Assembly: GCF_021227995.1 (NCBI RefSeq)
Contig: NZ_CP089301.1
Span: forward strand, 2,666,001-2,730,000
DNA: 64,000 nt
Direction of reading: 5' to 3'
DNA from: Novosphingobium kaempferiae
GTDB taxonomy: Bacteria > Pseudomonadota > Alphaproteobacteria > Sphingomonadales > Sphingomonadaceae
Below the pieces are notes generated by a model. It made no database searches. It saw nothing but the letters and a program-made list of their open reading frames with translations, and was not told the origin of the DNA. This document shows positions 44,234-53,600 of this stretch, in pieces. Both the position numbers and the translations under genes were made by a program. How positions within the stretch are numbered: position 1 is the first letter of the stretch; every line of letters starts with the position of its first letter.

Positions 44234-45496
44234 ATGCACACCGAAATCAACTTCGACGGCATCGTCGGACCCAGCCACAATTACGCAGGGCTAAGCCTGG
44301 GCAACCTCGCCTCGACGAAGAACTTCGGCAAGGTCTCGGCCCCGCGCGCAGCCGCGTTGCAGGGGCTCGCGAAGATGCGCGCCAATCTGGAGCGTGGGCT
44401 GGCGCAGGGCTTCTTCCTCCCCCAGCGCCGCCCGGACGAGGGCTGGCTCCGCACGCTCGGCACCAGCGTCGAAGCCGCGAGCACGACCCTGCGCGCCAAT
44501 GCCCTGTCGGCTTCCTCGATGTGGGCGGCGAACGCGGCGACGGTCTCCCCGGCGGCGGACACGGCGGACGGGCGCTGCCACCTTACCGTCGCGAACCTCG
44601 TGACGATGCCCCACCGCAGCCACGAATGGCGCGAGACGCTGGCGCAACTCCAGCTGGCCTTCGCCGACGCGGCGCACTTCGCCGTCCACGCCCCGGTCCC
44701 CGCCCCCTTCGGCGACGAGGGCGCAGCGAACCACATGCGCCTGTGCGCCCGCCATGACGCGCCGGGCGTGGAGGTCTTCGTCTATGGCGTGGCGGGCGGG
44801 CCCTTCCCGGCACGCCAGCATCGCGAGGCGTCGGAGGCGGTGGCGCGCATCCACGGCCTCGACCCCGCGCGCACGGTCTTCGCCCGGCAATCGGACGAGG
44901 CGATCGCGGCGGGCGCGTTCCACAACGACGTCGTCGCCGTCGCCAACGAGCGGGTGCTGTTCACCCACGAACTCGCCTTCGCCGACCGCGATGCGCTCTA
45001 CGCGACCTTGCGCGCCAAGCTGCCCGAGATCGAGATCGTCGAGGTGCCCGCCGCCGAAGTCAGCCTGGCCGACGCGATCACCTCGTACCTGTTCAACGCC
45101 CAGCTGGTGACGCTGCCCTCCGGAGAGGCCGCGCTGGTCCTGCCGGGAGAAGCGCGCGAGACGCCCTCGGTCTGGCGCTGGCTGGAGGCGCACGTCGCCG
45201 GGAACGGCCCGATCCGCCACCTTTTCGTCCACGACCTGCGCGAAAGCATGGCCAACGGCGGCGGCCCCGCCTGCCTGCGCCTGCGCGTGGTGGCGGACCC
45301 GGCGACGGTGGACCCCCGCTTCATCGCCACGCCCGAAAAGCTCGACCGGATCGAGGCCCTCGTCGCCCGCCTCTGGCCCGAACACATCGCGGTGGACGAC
45401 CTCTCCAGCCCGGCCCTGTGGCGCGACTGCGTGGCGGCGCGCTCGGCGCTCTGCGCGGCACTGGGGCTGGGCGAGCTGGATCGGGAGGCGTTCTAA
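44234..45496 (+). CDS. astB: N-succinylarginine dihydrolase
   Basis: 420 residues. Hydrolyses N-succinylarginine to N-succinylornithine, CO2 and ammonia. The N-terminus EINFDGIVGPSHNYAGLSLGN and the catalytic Cys in NGGGPACLRLRVV (about 349) are family hallmarks; the His of the triad is likely in AAGAFHNDVVAVANERVLF. It is separated from astA by 153 nt with a repeat, so it may have its own transcript level. Confidence 0.97.
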   Translation: MHTEINFDGIVGPSHNYAGLSLGNLASTKNFGKVSAPRAAALQGLAKMRANLERGLAQGFFLPQRRPDEGWLRTLGTSVEAASTTLRANALSASSMWAANAATVSPAADTADGRCHLTVANLVTMPHRSHEWRETLAQLQLAFADAAHFAVHAPVPAPFGDEGAANHMRLCARHDAPGVEVFVYGVAGGPFPARQHREASEAVARIHGLDPARTVFARQSDEAIAAGAFHNDVVAVANERVLFTHELAFADRDALYATLRAKLPEIEIVEVPAAEVSLADAITSYLFNAQLVTLPSGEAALVLPGEARETPSVWRWLEAHVAGNGPIRHLFVHDLRESMANGGGPACLRLRVVADPATVDPRFIATPEKLDRIEALVARLWPEHIAVDDLSSPALWRDCVAARSALCAALGLGELDREAF

Positions 45497-45515
45497 GGCA
45501 TCCCACCACCTCCTT

Positions 45516-45590
45516 CGTCATTGCGAGCATAGCGAAGCAATCCAGCGTCAAGCGCCGACCGTGGATTGCTTCGCTCCGCTCGCAATGACG
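45516..45590. repeat. Palindromic repeat, 75 bp (copy 6)
   Basis: Reverse orientation, between astB and the HAD gene. The left arm has mismatches (GAGCATAGCG against GAGCGGAGCG), so the stem is slightly imperfect. Confidence 0.9.
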
Positions 45591-45671
45591 AGCCGCAGAA
45601 ACGCGGTTTTCGCAACTGCGCCGATGCGATTTGCAATGGTGCCGTCGCCAAAGCGGTTCATATTACAAGGC

Positions 45672-46361
45672 ATGGCCATGTTCCCCCCGACCGCCCTGCC
45701 CGACCCGATCCGCGCCGTCATCTTCGACATGGACGGCACCCTGATCGACACCGAGTCCGTCCACCACCGCGCCTACGAGCAGACCGGCAAGGACATCGGC
45801 TGGCCGCTGCCGCGCGAGGTGCTGGATGCCATGGTCGGCATCAACCGCGACGCCAACGCGGTCATGCTGGCCGAGCGCATGGGTCCCGACTTCCCCCTCG
45901 CCCGCTTCTACGACGAGGCCGACGCCCTGTTCGACGCGACGCTCGCCGCCGGGCTGTCGTTGCGCCCCGGCGCGCCGCTGATCCTCGAGCACTTCCGCAC
46001 CAGCGGCATCCCCATGGCCATCGCCACTTCCACCGTCGCGCCCTTCGCGCAGCAGCGGCTGGAGCAGGCGGGGCTGCTGCACTACTTCGACGTCATCGTC
46101 ACTCGCAGCGACGTGACGCACCCCAAGCCGCACCCCGAACCCTACCTCCTCGCCGCCAGCCGCCTCGGCGTCGACATCGCGGACTGCATCGCGGTGGAGG
46201 ACAGCTACGCGGGCGTCCGTTCGGCTACGTCGGCGGGCCTCGCCACCGTCATGGTGCCCGACCTGCTGCCCCCCGACGAGGAGATGACCCGCCTCGTCTC
46301 GGCGGTGCTGCCCAGCCTCTCGGACCTGCGCGACCTGCTGCTCGCCCCGGCTGAGGGCTGA
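45672..46361 (+). CDS. HAD-superfamily phosphatase
   Basis: 229 residues. The nucleophile motif is FDMDGTLIDTES near 15-26, motif II is AIATSTV, and the conserved Lys and acidic pair are in THPKPHPEPY and IAVEDSYAGVRSA. The cap domain after motif I makes it a beta-phosphoglucomutase/CbbY-like hydrolase of small phosphate esters; the substrate is unknown. Starts at ATG 45672 or 45678. It does not belong clearly to the ast cluster. Confidence 0.85.
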   Translation: MAMFPPTALPDPIRAVIFDMDGTLIDTESVHHRAYEQTGKDIGWPLPREVLDAMVGINRDANAVMLAERMGPDFPLARFYDEADALFDATLAAGLSLRPGAPLILEHFRTSGIPMAIATSTVAPFAQQRLEQAGLLHYFDVIVTRSDVTHPKPHPEPYLLAASRLGVDIADCIAVEDSYAGVRSATSAGLATVMVPDLLPPDEEMTRLVSAVLPSLSDLRDLLLAPAEG

Positions 46362-46376
46362 GTCCCTTCTTCCGTT

Positions 46377-46451
46377 CGTCATTGCGAGCGCAGCGAAGCA
46401 ATCCAGCGGCGTGGGCCGACCGTGGATTGCTTCGCTGCGCTCGCAATGACG
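46377..46451. repeat. Palindromic repeat, 75 bp (copy 7)
   Basis: Between the convergent HAD and maiA genes, in the reverse orientation, 16 nt after the HAD stop. Likely stem-loop for both 3' ends. Confidence 0.92.
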
Positions 46452-46476
46452 AGGTGAGGCACGAAAGGTGGATAAC

Positions 46477-47121
46477 TCAGCCCGCGTCCGGCTGATGATC
46501 CGGGTGCGCGGCCAGGAATTCCGGCAGTTCAAGGCACGCCGCCTCGATCCGCGTGATCCTGGGATAATCCGACAGGTCGAACGCAAAGCGCCGCGCGTTG
46601 TAGAGTTGCGGGACCAGCACGCATTCGAAATAGCCCGGCGCGTCGAGCAGGAAGTCTCCCGAACCGCGCTCCGCCAGCCGCGCCTCGACGCCGCCCAGCG
46701 TCTTGCCCAGCCAGCGCCAGTACCACAGATCCACCTCGGCCTGCGTATGCCCAAGGTCATGCTTGAGGTACTGCAGCACCGGCAGGTTCAGCGGCGCGTG
46801 CAGTTCAGTGGCGATCGCCATGGCCAGTTCACGGACCACGAAGCGCGCCTCGATGTCGGCGGGCAGCAGGGGGCGCTCCGGGTAGCGCTCGTCCAGCCAT
46901 TCGAGGATCGCCATCGACTGCGCGCGGGTTGCCCCGTCCGCCTCCAGCACCGGCAGGTTGGCAAAGGGGTTGAGCGCCCGGAACGCCTCGCCGCGCTGTT
47001 CGGCGGCGAGCAGGTTCACCGGCACGATCTCGTGGTCGAGGTGCTTGAGGGCGAGCGCGATGCGCACGCGGTAGCTCGTCGAACTGCGCCAGTAGCCGTG
47101 GAGGCGGAGCAGCGCGGCCAT
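46477..47121 (-). CDS. maiA: Maleylacetoacetate isomerase (zeta-class GST)
   Basis: 214 residues. A thioredoxin-like N-terminal domain has the zeta-class motif as RSSTSYRVRIALALK (the usual Cys is Thr, the key first Ser is kept), and the glutathione contact is NPFANLPVLEADG. The all-helical C-terminal domain includes VRELAMAIATELHAPLN. It isomerises maleylacetoacetate in tyrosine breakdown, with glutathione. It begins 5 nt after the VOC gene ends. Confidence 0.92.
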   Translation of the reverse strand: MAALLRLHGYWRSSTSYRVRIALALKHLDHEIVPVNLLAAEQRGEAFRALNPFANLPVLEADGATRAQSMAILEWLDERYPERPLLPADIEARFVVRELAMAIATELHAPLNLPVLQYLKHDLGHTQAEVDLWYWRWLGKTLGGVEARLAERGSGDFLLDAPGYFECVLVPQLYNARRFAFDLSDYPRITRIEAACLELPEFLAAHPDHQPDAG

Positions 47122-47126
47122 CGCCG

Positions 47127-47681
47127 TCAGCTTTCCGCCGCAATCTTCTCGTGCAGCCAGGCGGCGTGGCGCGGGGCCTTCCGGGTGCGCGCCCATTCGT
47201 CGAGCATGTCGTCAGCGACGGCGCGCAAGCTGGCCATCTGGTCCACGGTGCCGAACTGCCAGGCGAGTTCGAGACGGTGGCCGTTGGGGTCGAAGAAGTA
47301 GATCGACTTGAACACGCCATGGTGCGTCGGGCCGATCACCTCAAGCCCCGCCGCCTCGGCGCGGGCCTTGGCGGACAGCAGGTCGCCCTCGCTCTCCACC
47401 TTGAAGGCGATGTGCTGCACCCAAGCGGGCGTCGCCTCGTCGCGGCCCATCTCGGGGGCATTGGGCAGTTCGAAGAAGGCCAGCACGTTGCCGCCGCCGC
47501 AGTCGAGGAAGACGTGCATGTAGGGATCGGGCGCGCCGGTGGAGGGCACGGTGTCCTCCGCGATCGCCAGCATGAAATCCATGCCGAGCACGTCGCGATA
47601 GAACTCCACCGTCTGCTTGGCGTCCTTGCAGCGGTAGGCGACGTGGTGGATGCCGCCGAGGGTTAGGGCAGGATTGGTCAT
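47127..47681 (-). CDS. VOC-family (glyoxalase/dioxygenase fold) protein
   Basis: 184 residues. One VOC domain (about 8-145): GIHHVAYRCKDAKQTVEFYRDVLGM at the start, His in YMHVFLDCGGG, AWVQHIAFKVES in the middle and Glu in DPNGHRLELAW, so a full metal site is plausible. A C-terminal tail of 40 residues follows. GGGAGAGAG precedes the ATG. Its place between hpd and maiA suggests a role in tyrosine or homogentisate breakdown, but homogentisate dioxygenase belongs to another fold, so this is not simply that enzyme. Confidence 0.85.
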   Translation of the reverse strand: MTNPALTLGGIHHVAYRCKDAKQTVEFYRDVLGMDFMLAIAEDTVPSTGAPDPYMHVFLDCGGGNVLAFFELPNAPEMGRDEATPAWVQHIAFKVESEGDLLSAKARAEAAGLEVIGPTHHGVFKSIYFFDPNGHRLELAWQFGTVDQMASLRAVADDMLDEWARTRKAPRHAAWLHEKIAAES

Positions 47682-47708
47682 TTTCTCTCTCCCGTCATCC
47701 CATCCCCT

Positions 47709-47783
47709 CGTCATTGCGAGCGTAGCGAAGCAATCCAGCGTCGTGGCCCGACCGTGGATTGCTTCGCTACGCTCGCAATGACG
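47709..47783. repeat. Palindromic repeat, 75 bp (copy 8)
   Basis: Between hpd and the VOC gene within the tyrosine operon, in the reverse orientation. Confidence 0.92.
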
Positions 47784-47806
47784 CAGGAGGAAGGGTCCAT
47801 CATGTA

Positions 47807-48907
47807 TTACTCTGCCGGTTCGCTCACCTTCAACACCCCGCGCCGGATCTGGTCGCGTTCCATGCTCTCGAACAGCGCCTTGAAGTTGCCGTTGCCGAAG
47901 CCGTCGTCGCCGCGCCGCTCGATGAATTCGAAGAACACCGGGCCGACGCGCGCCTCGGCGAAGATCTGGAGAAGCAGGCGCGGTTGGCCGCCATCGGTTG
48001 TCCCATCGAGCAGGATGCCGCGCATCTTCAGCGCCTCGGTCGGCTGGCCGTGGCCGGGCAGGCGCTCTTCCAGCATCTCGTAGTAAGTCTCGGGCGGCGC
48101 GGTCATGAACGGCACGCCGAGCGCCTTGAGCTTGTCCCATGCGGCGAGGAGGTCGTCGCAGATGAGAGCAATATGCTGGATGCCCTCGCCGTTGAAGGCG
48201 CGCAGGAACTCGTCGATCTGGCCCTTCCCGCCTTCCGCTTCCTCGTTCAGCGGGATGCGGATCCTGCCGTCGGGCGCGGTCAGCGCGCGGCTGGTGAGGC
48301 CGGTATATTCGCCCTTGATGTCGAAGTAGCGGATCTCGCGGAAGTTGAAGAGCTTCTCGTAATAATCCGCCCAGTAGGCCATGCGCCCACCGTAGACGTT
48401 GTGCGTCAGGTGGTCGATCTCGGCGAAGCCCGCGCCCGCCGGATGACGGTCCACGCCGGGCAGGTAATCGAAGTCGATGTCGTAGATCGAAAGCGCCTGA
48501 TCGCCGTTCTTCTCGTAGCGGTCGATCAGGTAGATGATCGAGTTGCCGATGCCGCGGATGCCCGGAAGATGCAGTTCCATCGGCCCGGTCGCGACCTGCA
48601 CCGGCTCGGCCGAGCGGGCCAGCAGTTCGGCATAGGCCGCCCGCGCGTCACGCACGCGGAAACCCATGCCGCAGGCCGAGGGGCCGTGTTCGCGGCTGAA
48701 GTACCAGGCCGGGCTGTGCGGCTCGTAATTGGTGATGAAATTGATCGAACCCTGCCGCCACAGTTCCACGTCCTTGGAGCGGTGGCGGGCGATCCGCGTG
48801 AAGCCCATCGCCTCGAACACGGGCTCCAGCACGCCCTTGTCCGGCGCGGAGAATTCCACGAATTCGAAGCCATCAAGGCCGATGGGATTGTCGAAAAGGT
48901 CGGTCAT
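47807..48907 (-). CDS. hpd: 4-hydroxyphenylpyruvate dioxygenase
   Basis: 366 residues with two VOC-type halves. The iron ligands are His166 ([12 protein letters not shown]), His245 (GIQHIALIC) and Glu327 ([14 protein letters not shown]), all intact. Turns 4-hydroxyphenylpyruvate into homogentisate. Its start overlaps the phhA stop (ATGA). Confidence 0.97.
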   Translation of the reverse strand: MTDLFDNPIGLDGFEFVEFSAPDKGVLEPVFEAMGFTRIARHRSKDVELWRQGSINFITNYEPHSPAWYFSREHGPSACGMGFRVRDARAAYAELLARSAEPVQVATGPMELHLPGIRGIGNSIIYLIDRYEKNGDQALSIYDIDFDYLPGVDRHPAGAGFAEIDHLTHNVYGGRMAYWADYYEKLFNFREIRYFDIKGEYTGLTSRALTAPDGRIRIPLNEEAEGGKGQIDEFLRAFNGEGIQHIALICDDLLAAWDKLKALGVPFMTAPPETYYEMLEERLPGHGQPTEALKMRGILLDGTTDGGQPRLLLQIFAEARVGPVFFEFIERRGDDGFGNGNFKALFESMERDQIRRGVLKVSEPAE

Positions 48908-49758
48908 GCGGGGGCTCCAAGGGGAAGTTCGCCCGGCAGCGTCTCGCCGGCGGGCAGCGGCGGATCGTGCCGCCAGGTTTCGTAGACGGGGCCGAAATCG
49001 AGGCTGACGAGCGCCTCGATCAGCTGCGGCAGGCTGTCGAGCACGAAGTAGGTCTTCTGGAAGCTGTCGATCATGTAGCCGGTGCGCATCACCCGCACCG
49101 GGTCGAACGGCAGGCGCAACACGTCGCGGTCCTCGATCGAGAAGCGCGTCTCCCCGGCGGACGAGATGATGCCCGCTCCGAAGACCTTGAGCGCGCCCGC
49201 TTCCTTCACCAGCCCGAATTCGATGGTGTACCAGTAGATGCGCGCCAGCATGTCGAGCGCGCCCATCTCCATCGCCCGCACTCCGGCCTTGCCGTAGAGT
49301 TCGAGGAAATCGGCGATGGCCGGATCGAGCAGCATCGGTACGTGGCCGAAGAAATCGTGGAAGACGTCCGGCTCGACGAGGTAGTCCAGCTCGTGCTCCT
49401 CACGCAGCCAGCGCGTCACCGGGAAGCGACGGTGGGCGAGGTGGTCGAAGAACACCGCGTCGGGGATGAAGCCGGGGACGCCCACCAGCTGCCAACCCGT
49501 CGCCGGGCCGATTACCGCGTTGGCATCCTCGAACCGGGGGATGCCCTCGGCGCAGTCGAGCCGGGCAAGGCCGTCGCGGAACGAGGCGCAGGCATGGGTG
49601 CGCACCAGTTCGGACTGGCGCGCGAACAGGCGGCGCCAGCGCGCGTGCATCTCCGGGGTATAGGCATCCCAGTCCTGTCCGACCGTATAGTCGGCACCGG
49701 CGCCTTCGTACTCTCCCCGAAGCTCGCTGTGTGACGTATTCGTCGACGGCTTCTTCAT
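48904..49758 (-). CDS. phhA: Phenylalanine 4-monooxygenase
   Basis: 284 residues, the bacterial single-domain form. Iron ligands are His134 and His139 in [13 protein letters not shown] and Glu180 in [32 protein letters not shown] is the family region for the pterin site. It uses tetrahydrobiopterin to make tyrosine. No pterin-4a-carbinolamine dehydratase gene is adjacent. First gene of the minus-strand operon, divergent from the AsnC regulator. Confidence 0.96.
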   Translation of the reverse strand: MKKPSTNTSHSELRGEYEGAGADYTVGQDWDAYTPEMHARWRRLFARQSELVRTHACASFRDGLARLDCAEGIPRFEDANAVIGPATGWQLVGVPGFIPDAVFFDHLAHRRFPVTRWLREEHELDYLVEPDVFHDFFGHVPMLLDPAIADFLELYGKAGVRAMEMGALDMLARIYWYTIEFGLVKEAGALKVFGAGIISSAGETRFSIEDRDVLRLPFDPVRVMRTGYMIDSFQKTYFVLDSLPQLIEALVSLDFGPVYETWRHDPPLPAGETLPGELPLGAPA

Positions 49759-49864
49759 AAGGGAAGAATACCAAACCCTCCGCTTCAGTTCCGTGCGATT
49801 GCATGCCCGCAGAACGGCGCTAGAAGTGGAATCGACTATAGAACGACCTTTGGAGAGGTTATCC

Positions 49865-50326
49865 ATGCAGCTTGACGAATTCGACCGCGGGATCATCGCC
49901 GCCTTGCAGCAGGACGCGCGCATGCCCGTCGCACAAGTGGCGGAGCGGGTGGCGCTCTCCGCCACCCCGGTCAGCCGCCGCATCAAGCGCCTGGAGGACG
50001 AAGGCGTCATTCGCGGCTACGCCCCCGTGCTGGACCCGCGCGCTCTGGGCTTCGAACTGGAGGCCTACGTCCTCATCAACCTCGTCGCCCATGTGGACGA
50101 GACGATCGCCCGTTTCGAACAGGCTATTGCCGACAATCCGCACGTCATCGCCTGCCATGCGGTGACGGGGGACATGGACTATCTGGTGCGCGTGGTCGCC
50201 CGCAACGTGGAGCACCTCTCGCAGATCACCCTGCGCACGCTGCTGCGCATCCCGGGGGTGCGGGATGTTAAGTCGATCATCGTGCTGGAGACGATCAAGG
50301 AAGACCGGACGGTGCCGGTGGAGTGA
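49865..50326 (+). CDS. Lrp/AsnC-family regulator
   Basis: 153 residues. An N-terminal winged helix-turn-helix (ALQQDARMPVAQVAERVALS, then TPVSRRIKRLEDEGVI) is followed by the RAM ligand domain with GDMDYLVRVVARNVEHL. GGAGAGG precedes the ATG by 6 nt. It is divergent from phhA, so it most likely senses phenylalanine or tyrosine and controls phhA-hpd; 106 nt separate the two starts. Confidence 0.9.
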   Translation: MQLDEFDRGIIAALQQDARMPVAQVAERVALSATPVSRRIKRLEDEGVIRGYAPVLDPRALGFELEAYVLINLVAHVDETIARFEQAIADNPHVIACHAVTGDMDYLVRVVARNVEHLSQITLRTLLRIPGVRDVKSIIVLETIKEDRTVPVE

Positions 50327-50345
50327 GCGGGAGTTCGCCCCGCCT

Positions 50346-50420
50346 CGTCATTGCGAGCGCAGCGAAGCAATCCAAGGTCGGCCTATTGCGCTGGATTGCT
50401 TCGCTACGCTCGCAATGACG
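50346..50420. repeat. Palindromic repeat, 75 bp (copy 9)
   Basis: Forward orientation (centre AGGTCGG), between the convergent AsnC and gdh genes, 19 nt after the AsnC stop. Confidence 0.92.
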
Positions 50421-50460
50421 AACGGAAATAAGTGCGTTCCATGCACCCGCTCACCACCCA

Positions 50461-50575
50461 CACCCGTCACCCCTGCGCAGGCAGGGGCCCATCCCAACCT
50501 GGCCGTCTCACGGCGAGCAAGGTGAATCGGCGATAGACCTGATGGGCCCCTGCCTGCGCAGGGGCGTCGGGGTGG
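50461..50575. repeat. Second inverted-repeat family next to copy 9
   Basis: Core arms CCCTGCGCAGGCAGGGGCCC at 50471 and its complement ending at 50563, extending outward imperfectly to 50461 and 50575, with about 47 nt between the core arms. Each arm also folds on itself (CCCTGC/GCAGGG). Different in sequence from the 75-bp family. The rest of the 290-nt gap before gdh shows nothing else. Confidence 0.85.
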
Positions 50576-50616
50576 TTGATGGGGCAGTTTCCAACCCCAT
50601 CAACCCGAACCCATCC

Positions 50617-53600
50617 TTACCGCGCCAGCAAATTCCGCGCCTGGCTGGCGATCTGCGCCAGCATCGCAGGCGTGATCGTGACGGTCTTCTCCGCGCGGTG
50701 GACGATGGCGCGGAAGGCGTCGATGGCGCTCTTGTGCTGGCGGCCCCATTCCTCGGTCGCCGCGAGCGGGTCGCTCTTGCCGGCCTTGGTGCGGGAAAGG
50801 CCGCGCAGGAAGTCGAGGCGCATCTGCTGGAAATCGCGCGCAAGGCCCGCGACCAGCAGGCGCTCCCACGGATCGGACGGGCTCATCATCGCCGCCGTGC
50901 CCTGCGCCCAGTCGAGGCCCAGCCCTGCGCCCACGCGCGTGAACGCGGTGACGAGGCGGCGCGGGGCGATGCCCGTCTCCGCCGCGAGCGAGGCGATGCC
51001 CACCGCGCCGTCGAGGTCGAACAGGTGCGCGACCTCGATCGCGATGTCCTCCGGCGCGCCGAGGTCGGTGAGGCCGCTGCGCAGCTTGCGCGAATGCGCG
51101 GCGGTGCGCTCGCCCAGCAGTTCGGCGGTGTCGGTGGAAAGCGCCGCGATGCCCTTGCCGAGCCGCGCGACCAGTTCGGACGGCGCGATCTGGCCCGCGC
51201 CCGCGCGCAGCAGGTCCGCCATGTGCCCACGCACCGCGAGCGCGACCGTCTCGAACATGGCCACGCGTGCGGTCTCGGCCATGGGCGCGGCTTCCAGCCG
51301 GTCCCACAGCGCTTCCAGCCCGAACAGCCGGTCGGCGAGCGCGAAGGCGGCCGCCACCTGCGACAGGTGCGCGCCTTCCTCTTCCGCCAGCTCGAACGGC
51401 GTCACTATGCCGAGGCGGTTGACGATGCGGTTGGCGAGCTTAGTCGCGATGATCTCGCGCGCGAGGCGGTGGCCCTTGATGAACTTGCCGAACTTGTCCT
51501 GCATCGGCTGCGGGAAGGCCGAGAGCAGCAGGTCGGTAAGCCCCGGATCGGCGGGCAGCTCGCTGTCCTCGATCGCGCCCTGAAGCTGCAGCTTGCCGCT
51601 GGAGAGCAGCACAGCCAGTTCGGGCCGGGTCAACCCGCGCCCGTCCTGCGCACGGCGGCTGAGCACGTCGTTGTCGGCGAGCCCTTCCGTGCGACGGTCG
51701 AGGTGGCCGCTCTCCTCCATCGTCTCGATGAGACGGATATGCGAGGGGATGACCTGCGCCCCGCCGCGCTCGGCGATGGAGAGCGCGAGGGCCTGGAGGC
51801 GGTTGTCCTCCAGCACCAGCGCGGCGACCTCGTCGGTCATCGCGCGCAGCAGTTCGACGCGCTTCTTCTCGGGCAGCTTGCCCGCGCGCTTGGCGGCGGC
51901 CAGCGCGATCTTGATGTTGACCTCGTTGTCCGAGCAGTCGACGCCCGCCGAGTTGTCGATGAAGTCTGCGTTGATGCGCCCGCCGCGTGATGCGAACTCA
52001 ATGCGGCCCGCCTGCGTGACGCCAAGGTTCGCGCCCTCGCCGATCACCTTCACGCGCAGTTCGTTGCCACTGACGCGCAGGCCGTCGTTGGTGGGATCGC
52101 CCACCTGCACGTTGTTCTCCGCAGAGGACTTCACGTAAGTGCCGATGCCACCGAACCACAGCAGGTCCACCGGCGCCGACAGGATCGCGGTGATGAGCGA
52201 ATCCGGGTCGATCTCGGTCGCGGAGATATCCAGCGCCGCGCGCACTTCCTCGCTCAAGGGAATCGCCTTCATGCTGCGCGGGAACACGCCGCCGCCCTTG
52301 GAGATCAGCGCCTTGTCGTAGTCGTTCCAGCTGGACACCGGCAGGTCGAACAGGCGCTGGCGCTCCGCCCATGCCTTCGCGGCGTCGGGATCGGGGTCGA
52401 GGAAGATGTGGCGGTGGTCGAACGCGGCGACCAGACGGATCGTCTTCGACAGCAGCATGCCGTTGCCGAACACGTCGCCCGACATGTCGCCGCAGCCGAC
52501 CACGCGGACCGGATCGGCCTGCACGTCCACGCCCATTTCGAGGAAGTGGCGCTGCACCGACAACCACGCGCCCTTGGCGGTGATGCCCATCGCCTTGTGG
52601 TCGTAGCCGTTGGAGCCGCCGCTGGCGAAGGCGTCGTCCAGCCAGAAGTCGCGGCGGGCGGCGATGCCGTTAGCGACGTCGGAGAACTTGGCCGTGCCCT
52701 TGTCCGCGGCGACGACGAAGTACGGGTCTTCCCCGTCACGCACCACGACGCCCTCGGGATGGACCACGCGGTCGCCCACGATGTTGTCGGTGATCGACAG
52801 CAGCGTATCGACGAAGACCTCGTAGCTGCCCTGCCCTTCGGCGGCCCACGCCGCGCGGTCGCGGCTCGGGTCGGGAAGCTGCTTGGGATAGAAGCCGCCC
52901 TTGGCGCCGGTCGGCACGATGACCGCGTTCTTGACGCGCTGCGCCTTCATCAGGCCGAGGATTTCGACGCGGAAGTCGTCGCGACGGTCGGACCAGCGCA
53001 GGCCGCCGCGCGCGACGGGTCCGGCGCGCAGGTGGATGCCCTCGACCCGGCGCGAATAGACGAAGATCTCACGCCATGGCACCGGCTTGGGCAGGCCGGG
53101 GACGAGCGCGGAATCGAACTTGAACGCCAGCGCCGTCTCGCCCGCCGGAGCGAAGGCGTTGGTGCGCAGCATGGCGAGCACGATGTCGCGGTAAGAGCGC
53201 AGCAAACGGTCGTCGTTAATCGCGTTGACGCCCGCAAGGCCGGTGCGGATCGCCTCCTCGGCATGGGCACGGGCTTCCTCGCGGTCGCCGTCGAACGCGG
53301 GGTCGTGCAGCGCGCGAAACAGCGCGATGATGGCCGTGGTGACGCTGGGCGCGCCCTGCAGCGCATCGACCACGGTCGGGATGCCGAAGTGCGTGCCCGC
53401 CTGCCGCAAGTAGCGATACCAGGCACGCAGCCAGTTCGCCTCGCCGCTGTCGAGCCCGAGGCCGGGGACGAGGCGGTTGAAGGCGTCGTTCTCTCCGGTG
53501 CCGTTGAGCACCGCCCGAAGCGCGTCCTCGATCGAGGCGGCCTGATCGAGCACCTCGGCAGGCGCGCGACCGTCGAGCGTCTCGACCACGAAGTCGTGGA

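Noticed and set aside
3592..50420. CRISPR array suggested by repeated sequences
   Set aside because: The repeats are dispersed palindromes kilobases apart, without regular spacers or cas genes.
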